Numbered from the stretch's first letter, positions 52,501-61,687 are shown. The stretch is 64,000 nt of DNA from Strongylocentrotus purpuratus (GCF_000002235.5 NW_022145615.1:32371594-32435593); one strand, 5' to 3'. Numbers and translations: made by a program. The notes: generated by a model from the sequence alone, not told the origin.

Positions 52501-55500
52501 AAAGTTTGTAGTTGGTGTAGTGGTAAGATGTCCTTTGGAAAGACATTAATTTATATTTTGCACCCTCTGCCAAGATGCAGTAATTGACTGTCTGTTTGGA
52601 AGTACTTTATTGAGTGCTTTTGAAGACCTTGAAAGGCACCCTGGCTTTAAGTCAGGATGATAATATGTTACTTGATATCACCTGCTTAGAGCTAGAAAGG
52701 TGTTTAATCTGTGTACAAATATACAGGTTAGATCGAGCCCTTCTATCTCTGAATATACAATATGTGCAATTAAAATTGTCAAGGGTTAGGGCTATGTTTA
52801 GAGTGTATTCCATGATTGAAATTAAGAACTAATAATAGTGTGCAACAGATGTCACTGAGGCATGTGTCATACAACCCTTTTATTGCTGCAAGTGTAAAAC
52901 ATTTCTAGCAAATATTTGCTACCATATCACTATCTAGATATATATAATAATAAATTTCGATTCAATTCAATTCAATAATACCTCCTCTTTCACCCTTCTC
53001 ATCAATCTTGGTCACCATAAAGCCAAACCGGTATGACATCCGTCGTTCAACTGTGCAGAGTAACGACTTCCCTGGCTTTCTAGATATCGTTGATGTCAGC
53101 AATCCAGTAATCTTCAACACTCTTGTCGATCAGGTAAAGCTCATTATACTTCAACTTCACCCAACCGTTTTTCCATGGATATAGGACAGGCTTTAACAAA
53201 TCTTTCAACACTTAAATGTCTGGAATGAGATATAGATCCAATTCATTGCTTTGTGACGATTCACCTTAAATGTAATTAAATTGTAATAATATAGTTTGGA
53301 GAATTAAGGAATCGATCAGATCATTTTTTCCCAATTTTTATCATTAATAATAGTCTGTTTTCACTCAAACTTTCAGATTATCTTTAATTGTACACCTAGC
53401 ATTAAAGTCTCTACCTTAGCACCATTTTGTCTCATCTGAACAATGTTACCAAGTCCCTTTAATAGTCCTGTCTTGTATAGTAGAGTGATCAATCTGAATT
53501 GAACTCAAGTCCCCAATTATGTCAATGTATGATCAATGATTTATTGATTTGTGATTGAGTTTGATCAATCACATCTCCCTCTATGATGTGGCCCTGATTT
53601 GACCATCACCCTTGATTGATTGGTCAGTGGGTCGGTCGTACTTGTCTGGTCACCTTTTCTGGTCAGTCGGTTTTTACCCGACCGCTAAGAAAATAAAGAT
53701 GCATTGTGTAAGCTGCAAGACTTCTATATAATTAAAGCCCCTATCTTGAGAAATTTTTGGAAGCCGTGCAAATCCCTGAATTGAACTGCAGCAGGAAGAT
53801 GAGTTCATGAAAATGTATGCGAAATCTCAGATTAAAAAAAATGTTTTTCTCTCTAATTGAAATTCTCATTTTTTGAACAACAAATTGGATGAATAATACA
53901 CGGGTACAAATATATTTTGTAGAATATTGGCATTTATAAATTTGTTTTGCCGATTGCAAATTATTCTTAATTGTTTTTCCACGGAATGACAGTATCTATC
54001 ATTTTCAATCTGACACAAAGTCCTATTTTCATCGTTTCTTAAAACTAAACCATGTAGCCGAGGATTTAAACATTGATGACTTTATGAGCCATTTATTGAC
54101 ATTGATATTGTGCATTGAACCCTTCGAATCCTATCTCTAGCGTGGTGTAGAGAGCATCTTATTGATTGAGAGAAGCAAGGATGCCAGGGCTTCCCTGAGA
54201 CAGCCCCCTAGGAACTGCAGAGAGGCTTTCACCATAGAAGGTGATCAGGTTTATGCTGGTGCTGAGCAGCGCTACTACTCGTCCATGCAGAAAAGCGCAA
54301 AGATTCTCCGGGGAGACACTGACAATGAGATCAGGTCAGACATTTGTCTATTTTACGTTTTAATAATTATTGTATTTGCTTATATAAATCAATATAAAAC
54401 CTGTCATTTTGCCCCAAATATTGTCTTGTGGTCTGTAACATTGGGACAAAACATATTGGACTTGCTCAAACACAAGTATTCCAGACTGTATAACCAAACA
54501 AACCTGTTTAGCTTTCTAAGTTTTTCAGGGAATTTCATTAAAGTTAATACCTTAGGTGGATAGAGACAGAAAAAAGGTAAACTGCCTTCTTTAACAGCTT
54601 TACCACAAGGTAATGAAGCTCCCATTCTGATTGCAAGTATCATCGTAACTATGATTCCAGAGTGCCCACATTTTTACAGATTACCCTGTTGATACAGGTA
54701 TGTGCACTTCTCCTTAATTTACAAAGCCGACATGACATGACAGAACATTTCTAACTGTGAAAAATAGGCAATGTAAGTGGCACAATATGTTTGTGTAATA
54801 GTGCCCTTGCAATGTTATTTTTACTAACATAAAGCACGTTATTTTCTCTTCTTATTCCAAAAATACAGTGAAACAAAGAGAGATATGAGTGAAAACCAGA
54901 AGGCACTGAATGAAATAAAGCAAAAGATTCAGGCTCTGAGGCAAGATGTAAATGAGAATGAGAATCTAAAGAAAACAGCACAGCGACAGAGGAAGAAGCT
55001 CGAGGATAAAATAGGCAGAATTAACAATGTGAGTAACGATGATGATGATGACGATGATAACGATGATGATGATGATGATGATGATGGCTTCTTGTTTAGT
55101 GCTGGTATCCACCTGCTTGGCGCTCGATTTTACCTCACATCAATGATCAACAACACTTTAATTGTCCTTCCAGCAAATCACTCAGCTGGAGGCAGAAGGC
55201 GAGGGAGAAGAAGAGACCAACGTGGCAGAATTGGAGGAGGAGGTCCGGCAGATGGAGGCCAAGATCAACGAACACAAGGAGAAGCTGGAGAGGTTCTCCA
55301 AGAACTTCAGGGCAGCTCGCAAACAGCTATCAGAAGTAGAGACTCAGTTCAAGGTGGTGGATGATCAGATCCAGGAGATCAGCTACCAAGTGGATCCTCT
55401 CAAGGTACAATGATTATGATGATGATGGTGATGATGGTGATGGGAGGAGATGATTGTGATGATAGTGGTAGAGACCATGGTGATAACTACCGGTATGTTG

Positions 55501-58407
55501 TTGGTAATGATAGAGGGATGATGATGGTGATAGCGATAAAGATTATGATGATGGTGATGATGATGATGATGATGATGGTGGTGGTAGTGGTGGTGGTGGT
55601 GGTGGTGGTGGTGGTGGTGGTGGTGGTGGTGGTGGTGGTGGTGTTGGTTAAGGTGTTGGTTGTGGTGATGATGATAATGATGGATGTTGTAGATGCTGAT
55701 GTTAATGATAAGGAGGAGGAGAAAGATGATGATGGTGATGGAAGAGAACTATGAGAAATATTAAAAAGGAAAGTGATGGTGAATTGAAAAGGACTAATGA
55801 TCAGGGAGAAAGTCTCGAAGCACATGGAGATAAGAAATATGACAAACAAGTAAAGATCTTGATTCATTAGATGGTAAAGGATGGAAACATGATTTGAGGA
55901 ACACAGCTGTCATAAATTAATTATCAAGAGGATAAGTATCAAACAAATTTGCTTTTTATTTTCTTAGGATGATTTAGCTGGGGCTAGCATTGAAGTGCAG
56001 ACAAGTAAGCAACATCGCAAGCATTATGAAGAAAAGAAGAAAGAACTGATGGCAAAGATTGCTAACCTCAAGAAAGAAGCTGATGCAGCACAGAAAGAAG
56101 TAGAGGTAAGGTGTCTTAATTTATATTAAACTGTTTTGAGGGAATCAATCGCTGGAAAGCTATTGAAAGGAGGATAAAGGGAGGCCTTTGGGTTCCTTAA
56201 CACTGATTTTATGCACAACGGTTTGTAATATATTCAAGTTTCTATAGAAATGTATAATTGATGGTGATCTTTGTTGATATATTTAAAATGAGTGTAGCTT
56301 GGCATATCATGCCATCTACGTCTTCTTTTGGACAACTGCACGTAAACAAATGGACTTCATTAACGGTAGTCAGCGACTTAATCTCTACGTGGTCAGCATT
56401 TGCGAAACAGACTGAAGTTCTCCTCACGCTTTGGTTTCTCGTATGTTGCATGCACGTTATTGCTGAGGTCGCGTAGTCATATTATACCCGATTGGCCCCG
56501 AGTCAGACCACAGGAAAAACACATAGTCTTGTCAGGCTACTCTCCCTTTAAAATGTTTGTAGATCCTTTGATAATCTTATCTACAAGCATTTGTATTTTG
56601 ATTTGTCATAGTTGGCTTTTTTCTTCAATTAAATTGGAAGCATCAAAATCATAACAAATGACTAAATCTTGCTGAAAATCACAAACAATAAAGAGAACCT
56701 AAGTGTAACACAGACATGAATATATGGGACTACACAAACATGTGGCATCCAACTTTGGTTGAAAATTTGGAAACTATGTCTAGTCATATTCTATAACTAA
56801 TCATATTTTGAATGTGAGAGCACTGCAGGAGCTATCCTATACATGGGATATTGGTACTATAATATTCATCTCTCATGTGAATAGAAAGAGTGAGAAAGCT
56901 TTCAAAGAAACGGTCACCTTTAGCATAATGTAAACTTCTCTTAAATTCTTGTTTGATGTTCAGGATGCAATAACAAAAGCCATGGAGATCTATCCAGAAA
57001 GGCTGAAGGTGTCGAGAAAAGTGAGCAACATTGACAAAGAAATCAAGCAGATCACCAAGAGGATTGAGAAAGAGCAGAACATGTGAGTTATTAACAGGAA
57101 CTTTCCATTTACCATGTTCTACTTCAAAAAGCATATATGTAATAGTAATAAATATCTTTTTCAATTTCCACTAGATTCTTAGTGGCAAATTCAGTCGTAT
57201 GGCTGGATTTAAACAAGGATCAAACCCTTGTTACAGGTACTTGCTTGGAAGAATGCAGAAAAGTGAACAATGGATGAATGAGATGGGAGGGGGGGGGGGG
57301 GTGGTGATTGAGGTGATGGTTATAATAAATTGGATTTTCAAAGTGCATTTTTACTGAGGGTCTAAATTGCTGAGTATTGTTATGCGGCCATGGCCAAGCT
57401 TCAATTATTATGCACTCAAGTATACGTGTATCACTTGTTCTGGGCATAATTTGTTGGAAAAGTATAATTATGTCTCCCATGATACTAGTTTATAAGCATA
57501 TGAAGAATGTGTTCCTATTTTCTGATCACTAGGCAAGGAGATCCTGAAGTTATCACCAAGCTATATGATGAAGCAAGGAAGAATTATCTAAAAGTCAAGA
57601 AGCAAATAAAAGGCATGAGGAGGTTTGTAGAGGTACGAGGAGACAATTTTGTTATTCACCCTTGGTCTTATTCACCCTATATATTGGTTCAGTCACTTGA
57701 TCAATTGTTCCTATGGTCTAAAGGGGGGGTGGGGGGGGAATCTCCTAAAGTCATGAAAATTGTGAGAGAGAGGTGGAGTCCATCACAAACATGAAATACT
57801 ATATATCATTCCATTGTATTTGTTTGCCGCTTGGATGCTGCAACCCATAGCAAAATTGTGCTTATCTGGTCATCAAAAAAGGGCAAAAATGGGTCATAAA
57901 AAGTCATGGAATGGAATTTGGTTCTAGAATTTCTCAAGATCAATACAAGTTTCTTATAAGGCCTAAAAAAAAATAAATGTTGTATTGCCCTTTGCGAGCG
58001 ACCCAAAAATCTTGAAATCTATGGTCGGCTTTTAAAAAAAAAAAAAATTACAGATTTTTTGGAAAAAAATGTATTAAAGCATTCAAACTTAGAAATATCA
58101 ACCCAATGAGGGAGTATAAAAAAAATCTGCATGCACGCTACCGTTAAAGCGCTTTGTACATGCGAGTGAGCCATTGCTTCGCTGCCTTGTGCATGCTTGC
58201 ATGCATTCGTAATAGCAGTTATTGTCATGCTCATTGTAGTGTGCTTTGTGTTTCGCACGCCCTATTCATAGTACCATCGCATTAATCAGATTATATAAAA
58301 AAAAACTTGGCACGGGGGGATTTTTGGCTAGGCACAATGGGGATTAGCCCTGTGGCATGATAAGAGTTAATAATAACAACAACAACAACAAATTCAAAAC
58401 CATGATG

Positions 58408-58446
<39 letters not shown>

Positions 58447-60836
58447 TTGTTTCTTTTTTCAGAAATTAAAAATGATCCTTGATTAGCAGTCTGTCCTTCC
58501 TAAGGCTATGTATTTCTTGATAGCCAAAATGAAAGTAATAATTCAAGACCATGATGCATATTTTTTATATTTTCCCTTTATATTTATTTCTTTTTCAGAA
58601 ACTGCAAGTGATCCTTGATCAGCGGTTTGTGGTATTAAAGGACATACGTAGTTACATAGCACAGAGGACCAAGTACTACTTCATAGCCATGATGTCCACT
58701 CGTGGCTATGTGGGTCAGCTCATATTCGATCATAAGAAAGAGGAACTTATCCTCAAGGTAAGATGCTGCTATGTAGAAAGAGAAAAATGTGATAGTGCTG
58801 AAATGAGTGCCTTTATATAATACATGAAAGATTTAGTTTAGAAACATACTTCTAAATTTTAAATAGTCATCAAACAATCTGCAACCTATAGTTACTAGTT
58901 TCTAACAGTTGAAGTTATTTTTCCAATTTACCAGAACTTAATTCTTTTTAAAGATACAAATAAATGCTGGTAATGACATATTACAATAGAATAAACATTT
59001 CTTCCTTCCTTTTCAAAGTTGTCTTCTTACGGCATAGACACTAAAACGATCATATGCACAATAGTATTCTGTATTCTGTCCAGGTTTTCTATAAAAATTG
59101 AGCAAATCTGTTTTTATAATATAATACTTTGAGCTTTGCAACTGTTAATTTTTTTTCGTATTTTGATAATTAGCAAAACAATTTATGGTATACTATACAC
59201 ACAGCCACATATCCGTAACATTGGTAAGCTAGATAGCAATAAATTTGTGTGCTTTTTCGCTCTTTTTATGATAATTTGGAAGATTGTCGTAGTAAAAATG
59301 TCCCCTAAAATATAAAATTATTAAAAATATGATGATAAATAGCTTAGAAATGTGGAATGTGTGGGTTTAGTCCCATACATCCATTTCTGTGTGTGGTACA
59401 TGTAGTTTCCAGCAGGACTGAGCCAGTTTGATTTGATTGATTTGTCAGGTGGATCCAGGAGAGAGCCAGAAAGCCAAGGATGTGTCTAAGGACGTGAGAA
59501 GCCTGTCTGGTGGAGAGAGATCATTCTCTACAGTGTGTCTTATCATGGCCCTCTGGGAGTCTGTGGAATCCCCCTTCAGGGCCATGGATGAATTTGATGT
59601 TTTCATGGTAAGTTTGAACCTAACCCTAACCTACTATAACCAACTACAGCTAAATATTGTTTATAGATGCCACTTTTGCTGCTTTCCTATTAAAACAAAT
59701 TTTGTTTTGCTGAAGTTGTATGGAATGGTGCACCCATATGTAATGGCCAAGTTTGTTTGTCCTGTTTCTCTTTCTCTCCTTCCTTCCCTCCCTCCCTCCC
59801 TCCCTCTTTCTCTCCCCCTCTCTCTCACACCCCCTCTGTCTCCCTTTCTCCATCTTTCTCACCCACTCACATTTTCCACCTCTGCCCCCTCCCCTGTCTC
59901 TCTTTTCTTTTTCCTTTGTCTCTCCTCATATGATCTTACATATAGTTCATTTGACAATTTATTTATTTCTTCTCAGGACATGATGAATAGGAAGATCTGC
60001 ATTGAGTTGTTGCTGAAGTTTGCCGAAGATCAACCAATCCGACAATTTATCTTTCTTACTCCCCAAGATATGAGGTAAGATGCCATGTTTGGGATCATTT
60101 CGACAGAAATCATCAATCAATTTACATGAGGGTTTAACAATGTTACATCTGTGATGCGTGGCCCTACATGTTATCAGTGTCTGTGATATGGTGATATTGA
60201 AGCCCTAAAAAAATGATCATGAAGTGCTTCAAAAATGTAAAAATCTTTGAGTGACCGGTTTTATCTTGATAATCAGACAGGCGATCGGCTTGTAAAAGTC
60301 ATGGGGTTCCTGACTGACCTAAAGGTTTCTAATTATCACTGCAGCATGAGCTAAATCCAGGATTTTGTTTCGTAATCTGAGACAACGATACCCAATCCCT
60401 TTAATAGTATGTGTTCTTTGGTGCATTTTTTTTCACTTCATGGACACATTGAACCATTCTAAATAAATAATTTACTCCCTTTTAAAGGTAATACAAAGTT
60501 TTGGTATGGGGTCATGAATTTGGTTCAGATAAACATATTTGAAGCATATGCGATCCTACAATATTCAGCGATCGTTGTCGCGGTTAAAATTGAGTCTAGA
60601 GTGATGAAATTGTAAAGAATAAACTCTTTATGTTGTATAGCTCCCTCTCAAGGTCATTAAGATATTAATTTAGCTATGTCTAAATAAGAGGTTTGCTTTC
60701 TTTTGTCTTTCACAGTAAGATCACCCCAAAGCCGTCGGTACGAATAACCCGACTCCACGACCCTGAGCGGAACCAAGGGTACATCACAGCAGAACCCAAT
60801 GCCACTCAAGATGAAACGATGGAGGAGGGAGAGTAG
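40422..60836 (+). CDS. SMC6: SMC6, structural maintenance of chromosomes protein 6 (24 coding exons)
   Basis: Joining 24 exons (listed separately) gives 3,330 nt, 1,109 residues plus TAG, close to the roughly 1,090 residues of vertebrate SMC6. Every intron begins GT, ends AG and keeps phase. Seen in the protein: a Ser/Lys/Glu-rich N-terminal tail (1-53); ATPase N-lobe with Walker A GRNGSGKS at 88-95; coiled coil about 230-465; hinge about 470-680, including a CREAF block; return coiled coil about 685-935; C-lobe with signature LSGGE at 1003-1007 and Walker B ending in MDEFD, with Asp1031 and catalytic Glu1032. Family knowledge: SMC6 and SMC5 form a nuclear ATPase that, with NSE subunits, acts in recombination repair, replication-fork stability and viral/episomal DNA restriction. 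SMC6 rather than SMC5 or condensin/cohesin SMCs is chosen from the exon 2-5 and hinge sequence. Introns run from 145 nt (intron 16) to 2,609 nt (intron 12), many carrying transposons. No frameshift or missing motif was found. Confidence 0.96.
40596..40665 (+). mobile_element. SINE head fragment in SMC6 intron 1
   Basis: Contains ccaggctgtgaaccacaagg and ggggttcaaacc (B box), matching the element at 8690. It begins only 16 nt after exon 1. Confidence 0.5.
40769..40883 (+). CDS. SMC6: SMC6 coding exon 2 (Walker A, first part)
   Basis: Residues 54-91 plus one base of codon 92; acceptor ttccag, donor gtaagt. It encodes the [13 protein letters not shown] segment and the start of the P-loop (VNFVVGRNG), which are typical of SMC6. 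Confidence 0.96.
41275..41380 (+). CDS. SMC6: SMC6 coding exon 3 (Walker A, second part)
   Basis: Completes codon 92 (Ser) and runs to codon 127, split after two bases; acceptor ctcacag, donor gtaaga. It supplies SGKSAI of Walker A and the following glycine-rich helix (IVVGLGGKA). Confidence 0.96.
41682..41880 (+). CDS. SMC6: SMC6 coding exon 4
   Basis: Residues 127-193, phase 0 at the end; acceptor cttacag, donor gtaagg. N-lobe beta-sheet region ending in the conserved DHFNIQ motif. Confidence 0.96.
41972..42172 (+). repeat. 40-42-bp repeat ladder of decoy 3' splice sites in SMC6 intron 4
   Basis: Four copies of a unit carrying a pyrimidine tract, cctcag/gttgat and tgacctttgacat precede the real exon 5 acceptor. 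Decoy AGs end at 42009, 42090 and 42132; one copy is broken (cgg at 42047-42049). The real AG is at 42171-42172. After each intact decoy the reading frame is GTT/GTC GAT TGA, an immediate stop, while the real site reads GTT GAT AAC. The repeat unit includes the intron end plus the first six bases of exon 5. Confidence 0.9.
42173..42253 (+). CDS. SMC6: SMC6 coding exon 5
   Basis: Residues 194-220 (27 codons, phase 0 at both ends); it starts [10 protein letters not shown], conserved in SMC6. The donor gtttga is the weakest in the gene. The acceptor is the last of a ladder of near-identical copies in intron 4, and only this one leads into an open frame. Skipping this exon would keep the frame. 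Confidence 0.93.
42954..43055 (+). CDS. SMC6: SMC6 coding exon 6
   Basis: Residues 221-254, phase 0; acceptor ctgtag, donor gtaagt. It starts [10 protein letters not shown], the conserved exit from the N-lobe into the coiled coil. Confidence 0.96.
43297..43434 (+). CDS. SMC6: SMC6 coding exon 7
   Basis: Residues 255-300, phase 0; acceptor caacag, donor gtaaga. Coiled coil, with the conserved [10 protein letters not shown] segment at its end. Confidence 0.95.
43618..44455. repeat. Foldback element interrupted by the LINE, intron 7
   Basis: The left arm, about 43618-43658 (core CTGTTTGGAGCCAGAAGGG), is the reverse complement of the right arm at about 44413-44455. Removing the LINE and one target duplication leaves a hairpin with a short loop of about 20 bp, so the LINE landed inside an older foldback element. 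Confidence 0.75.
43677..44405 (+). mobile_element. 5'-truncated LINE (reverse-transcriptase ORF 3' end) in SMC6 intron 7
   Basis: Two overlapping frames (43697 onward, then from about 43981 to 44325) encode the C-terminal tail of a LINE ORF2 protein. Seen: KRIYRELI, a [18 protein letters not shown] segment, a CyyC...H zinc-knuckle-like motif and an FWNEVER block. The frame breaks at a T8 run near 43994-44002. An A-rich tail ends at 44407. A 9-bp direct repeat AACATAGAG at 43668-43676 and 44406-44414 is the likely target duplication. By resemblance the clade is CR1/L2-like, which is inference. It is dead: 5' truncated and frameshifted. Confidence 0.85.
44662..44742 (+). CDS. SMC6: SMC6 coding exon 8
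   Basis: Residues 301-327, phase 0; acceptor ttatag, donor gtatgt. Charged coiled-coil segment. It is identified by phase, splice sites and heptad-like composition more than by residue conservation. Confidence 0.88.
45534..45680 (+). CDS. SMC6: SMC6 coding exon 9
   Basis: Residues 328-376, phase 0; acceptor ttgcag, donor gtatgt. Ala/Glu/Lys-rich coiled coil. Confidence 0.92.
45740..45872. mobile_element. Foldback element in SMC6 intron 9
   Basis: Inverted arms: the left contains AACAAGTTCACAGACATCCC and the right contains the complementary GGGATGTCGGTGAACTTG, with outer ends CAGCATCTCA and GAGACGCTGC. The whole unit is about 130 bp with a tiny loop. Confidence 0.72.
46402..46490 (+). CDS. 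SMC6: SMC6 coding exon 10
   Basis: Residues 377-405 plus two bases of codon 406; acceptor gtgcag, donor gtaagt. Coiled coil. Confidence 0.92.
46511..47045 (+). repeat. Duplicated intron 10 segment with degraded exon 11 start
   Basis: About 77 nt at 46511-46587 recurs at 46969-47045 with few changes (offset about 458-460). The second copy ends 15 nt before exon 11. Between them, 46866-46893 resembles the exon 11 sequence around 47073-47103 with small deletions. The pattern suggests a tandem duplication of the intron 10/exon 11 boundary followed by decay. Confidence 0.6.
47061..47225 (+). CDS. SMC6: SMC6 coding exon 11
   Basis: Residues 406-460 plus two bases of codon 461; acceptor accacag, donor gtaaga. 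Strongly charged coiled coil ending near the hinge. A degraded copy of its first ~30 bases lies upstream in intron 10 at about 46866-46893. Confidence 0.93.
47357..47866. mobile_element. TTAA-flanked inverted-repeat transposon, copy 2 (SMC6 intron 11)
   Basis: Same 19-bp termini and TTAA borders (47357-47360 and 47863-47866) and the same orientation as copy 1. It is full length (510 bp including both TTAA sites), as is copy 1. Confidence 0.87.
48176..48354 (+). CDS. SMC6: SMC6 coding exon 12 (hinge entry)
   Basis: Residues 461-520 plus one base; acceptor tttcag, donor gtaaga. It ends with the KPLGPVG motif that marks the start of the SMC6 hinge. The 1.9-kb hAT-like element begins 36 nt after this exon. 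Confidence 0.95.
48390..50306. mobile_element. hAT-like non-autonomous DNA transposon in SMC6 intron 12
   Basis: Left terminus TAGGCTTGGG at 48390-48399 and right terminus CCCAAGCCTA at 50297-50306 are perfect inverted repeats. They are flanked by an identical 8-bp direct repeat CAGTGAAC at 48382-48389 and 50307-50314. An 8-bp duplication is the hallmark of the hAT superfamily. Both ends carry repeated short motifs such as GAGTCGACTCC and GGTTCCGAG, as expected of subterminal transposase sites. I see no transposase frame in the 1,917 bp, so the element looks non-autonomous. Confidence 0.85.
50964..51142 (+). CDS. SMC6: SMC6 coding exon 13 (hinge)
   Basis: Residues 521-580, phase 0 at the end; acceptor tttcag, donor gtacgc. 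It encodes the hinge segment with the [12 protein letters not shown] and CCHDQHD blocks that align with known SMC6 hinges. Confidence 0.95.
51274..52311. mobile_element. Candidate inverted-repeat transposon in SMC6 intron 13
   Basis: The left end has AGAGTCCTGGCAT (51274-51286), then, after a 22-bp insert, CAGAGCTGCCAA (51309). The right end is the complement of both blocks joined together (to 52311). CAGAGCTGCCAA resembles hAT-type termini, but the bases flanking the ends do not show a matching 8-bp duplication. The interior is AT-rich without a transposase frame. Confidence 0.5.
52500..52980 (+). mobile_element. Decayed SINE/retroposon remnants in SMC6 intron 13
   Basis: An A-box-like head (gttggtgtagtggtaagat) at about 52511 is followed by tcctttggaaagacattaat. 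Downstream, 52940-52978 ends in an (ATTCA)n-type tail (gattcaattcaattcaat). The boundaries are not resolvable. Confidence 0.4.
53023..53133 (+). CDS. SMC6: SMC6 coding exon 14 (hinge)
   Basis: Residues 581-617, phase 0; acceptor ataaag after a pyrimidine-rich run, donor gtaaag. The NRYDIRR and [14 protein letters not shown] blocks match the SMC6 hinge. The acceptor sits only about 45 nt after an ATTCA-type repeat tail (52960-52978). The exact first codon is the least certain of the junctions. Confidence 0.87.
54141..54334 (+). CDS. SMC6: SMC6 coding exon 15 (end of hinge, CREAF block)
   Basis: Residues 618-681 plus two bases; acceptor ctctag, donor gtcaga. It contains [10 protein letters not shown] and [16 protein letters not shown], among the most conserved blocks of SMC6. 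Confidence 0.96.
54869..55028 (+). CDS. SMC6: SMC6 coding exon 16
   Basis: Residues 682-735, phase 0 at the end; acceptor atacag, donor gtgagt. Start of the return coiled coil. The following 145-nt intron is the shortest in the gene and contains a (GAT)n tract. Confidence 0.94.
55038..55084 (+). repeat. (GAT)n tract in SMC6 intron 16
   Basis: About 15 GAT/GAC/AAC triplets within the 145-nt intron, in frame with exon 16. Confidence 0.9.
55174..55404 (+). CDS. SMC6: SMC6 coding exon 17
   Basis: Residues 736-812, phase 0; acceptor ttccag, donor gtacaa. Longest exon; acidic coiled coil ending ISYQVDPLK. The donor runs straight into a long (GAT)n/(GTG)n microsatellite. Confidence 0.95.
55410..55650 (+). 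repeat. (GAT)n/(GTG)n microsatellite at the start of SMC6 intron 17
   Basis: Starts 5 nt after exon 17; imperfect GAT/GGT repeats end in about 20 GTG units (55577-55643). It stays open in several frames, which explains the poly-Val and poly-Thr open frames. Confidence 0.92.
55968..56105 (+). CDS. SMC6: SMC6 coding exon 18
   Basis: Residues 813-858, phase 0; acceptor tcttag, donor gtaagg. It contains the conserved KHYEEKKKE coiled-coil segment. Confidence 0.95.
56964..57082 (+). CDS. SMC6: SMC6 coding exon 19
   Basis: Residues 859-897 plus two bases; acceptor ttcag, donor gtgagt. It contains the conserved YPERLKV block, the counterpart of the CPERI motif in vertebrate SMC6. Confidence 0.95.
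57533..57632 (+). CDS. SMC6: SMC6 coding exon 20
   Basis: Completes codon 898 and runs to residue 931; acceptor actag, donor gtacga. End of the coiled coil ([14 protein letters not shown]). Confidence 0.94.
58395..58490 (+). repeat. Duplicated exon 21 acceptor with premature stop (intron 20)
   Basis: This segment repeats 58543-58627: accatgatgca, an AT-rich spacer, tttctttttcag and the start of exon 21. The copied exon start at 58463 reads AAA TTA AAA ATG ATC CTT GAT TAG against AAA CTG CAA GTG ATC CTT GAT CAG in the real exon. An (AT)n run at 58408-58441 has expanded in the copy. Confidence 0.88.
58599..58757 (+). CDS. SMC6: SMC6 coding exon 21
   Basis: Residues 932-984, phase 0; acceptor tttcag, donor gtaaga. 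C-lobe beta-sheet region ([16 protein letters not shown]). A copy of its first 22 bases with a stop codon lies upstream at 58463-58486. Confidence 0.96.
59449..59607 (+). CDS. SMC6: SMC6 coding exon 22 (ABC signature and Walker B)
   Basis: Residues 985-1037, phase 0; acceptor gtcag, donor gtaagt. It holds the signature motif [12 protein letters not shown] and the Walker B segment [12 protein letters not shown], including the catalytic glutamate. Confidence 0.97.
59770..59835. repeat. (TCCC)n/(CT)n tract in SMC6 intron 22
   Basis: Pyrimidine-only tetranucleotide repeat between exons 22 and 23. Confidence 0.88.
59977..60074 (+). CDS. SMC6: SMC6 coding exon 23
   Basis: Residues 1038-1069 plus two bases; acceptor ctcag, donor gtaaga. 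It contains the conserved [14 protein letters not shown] helix and the D/H-loop region [10 protein letters not shown]. Confidence 0.96.
60482..60678. mobile_element. TTAA-type transposon, copy 3, right end missing (SMC6 intron 23)
   Basis: Begins TTAA AGGTAATAC like copies 1 and 2 and follows them for about 195 bp. It then breaks off at TAGCTATG, 37 nt before the exon 24 acceptor end. Confidence 0.85.
60716..60836 (+). CDS. SMC6: SMC6 coding exon 24 and stop
   Basis: Residues 1070-1109 and TAG at 60834-60836; acceptor cacag. C-terminal strand [11 protein letters not shown] followed by an acidic tail. A truncated TTAA-type transposon ends 37 nt upstream of this acceptor region. Confidence 0.95.
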
Positions 60837-61047
60837 CAGAACCGTGATGGGACAGAAGGAATGCCACCCAGTGCCTTGTGGTCATCACTTGACATTAATT
60901 TACATCAATGGACACTTGTGGATGCATCCATATTAAACTTGCCAGCACTTGTACACTACAAAATGTATTAAAGAGATGAAGAATCTCCCCTTTGAGCAAT
61001 AATCAAGCAGATTTTCAGTGTGGATCTGTGGCTTAATATTAGTGAGA

Positions 61048-61200
61048 TCTGGGACCCGTTTCACAAAGCCTTTTTTCCATGACAAATGACAAAAATCAGT
61101 GACAAATCTGCTGACAACCAATCAGAAGCAAGGATTTCAGTAGCTTATAACAAAAATTGTCATTTGTCACTGATGACAAGTTCTGTGAAACGCCCCCTTG
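61048..61200. mobile_element. Foldback element in the putative SMC6 3' UTR
   Basis: Outer ends GACCCGTTTCACAAAG and CTGTGAAACGCCCCC are inverted repeats, and the inner arms TGACAAATGACAAAAAT and ATTGTCATTTGTCA also pair. If transcribed, it would form a stem in the 3' UTR. Confidence 0.7.
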
Positions 61201-61687
61201 ATTGGATAGCTTACCATGAGATGATAACTGAAGTGGACTTTGATGAGGCTGGTGCTTGTCGTGAGAGTCAAACCTGTTAGGTTAGAGATGAGCTCCATGA
61301 GCCAGGTCTAAGATTAAAGGTTGATAGTTGGAGGAAAGTCAGGGCTGTTGATCCGGAACTGCCAGGAAATCAGTTGGATGAATTTTCTGAAGAATCGGAA
61401 AGAAAACATCGTTATTTTGTGTAGCAGCCAGTAAAAGCAGTGATCATTTGTCCAAGCTTCAGTATAACATAATAAGTGAATGAGACCATAATATATTGTA
61501 AGTGATATAGGTGTCTGCTTCAAGTAAAACTCTTTATCTTTTAAAAAGGAGATATCGTGTAAAAATTAAAAAGAATATTGAATTTCTAAGTACCCATTAT
61601 TAGAAACTTATAACCGGTTATGACCAATTACAACATAAAAAGGTAAAAATCACTGTGATGCAACTTGTCACACTTTTAACAGATAGA

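Noticed and set aside
55410..55867. Plus-strand poly-Val frame and minus-strand poly-Thr/Ile frame
   Set aside because: Both read the (GTG)n/(GAT)n repeat inside SMC6 intron 17.
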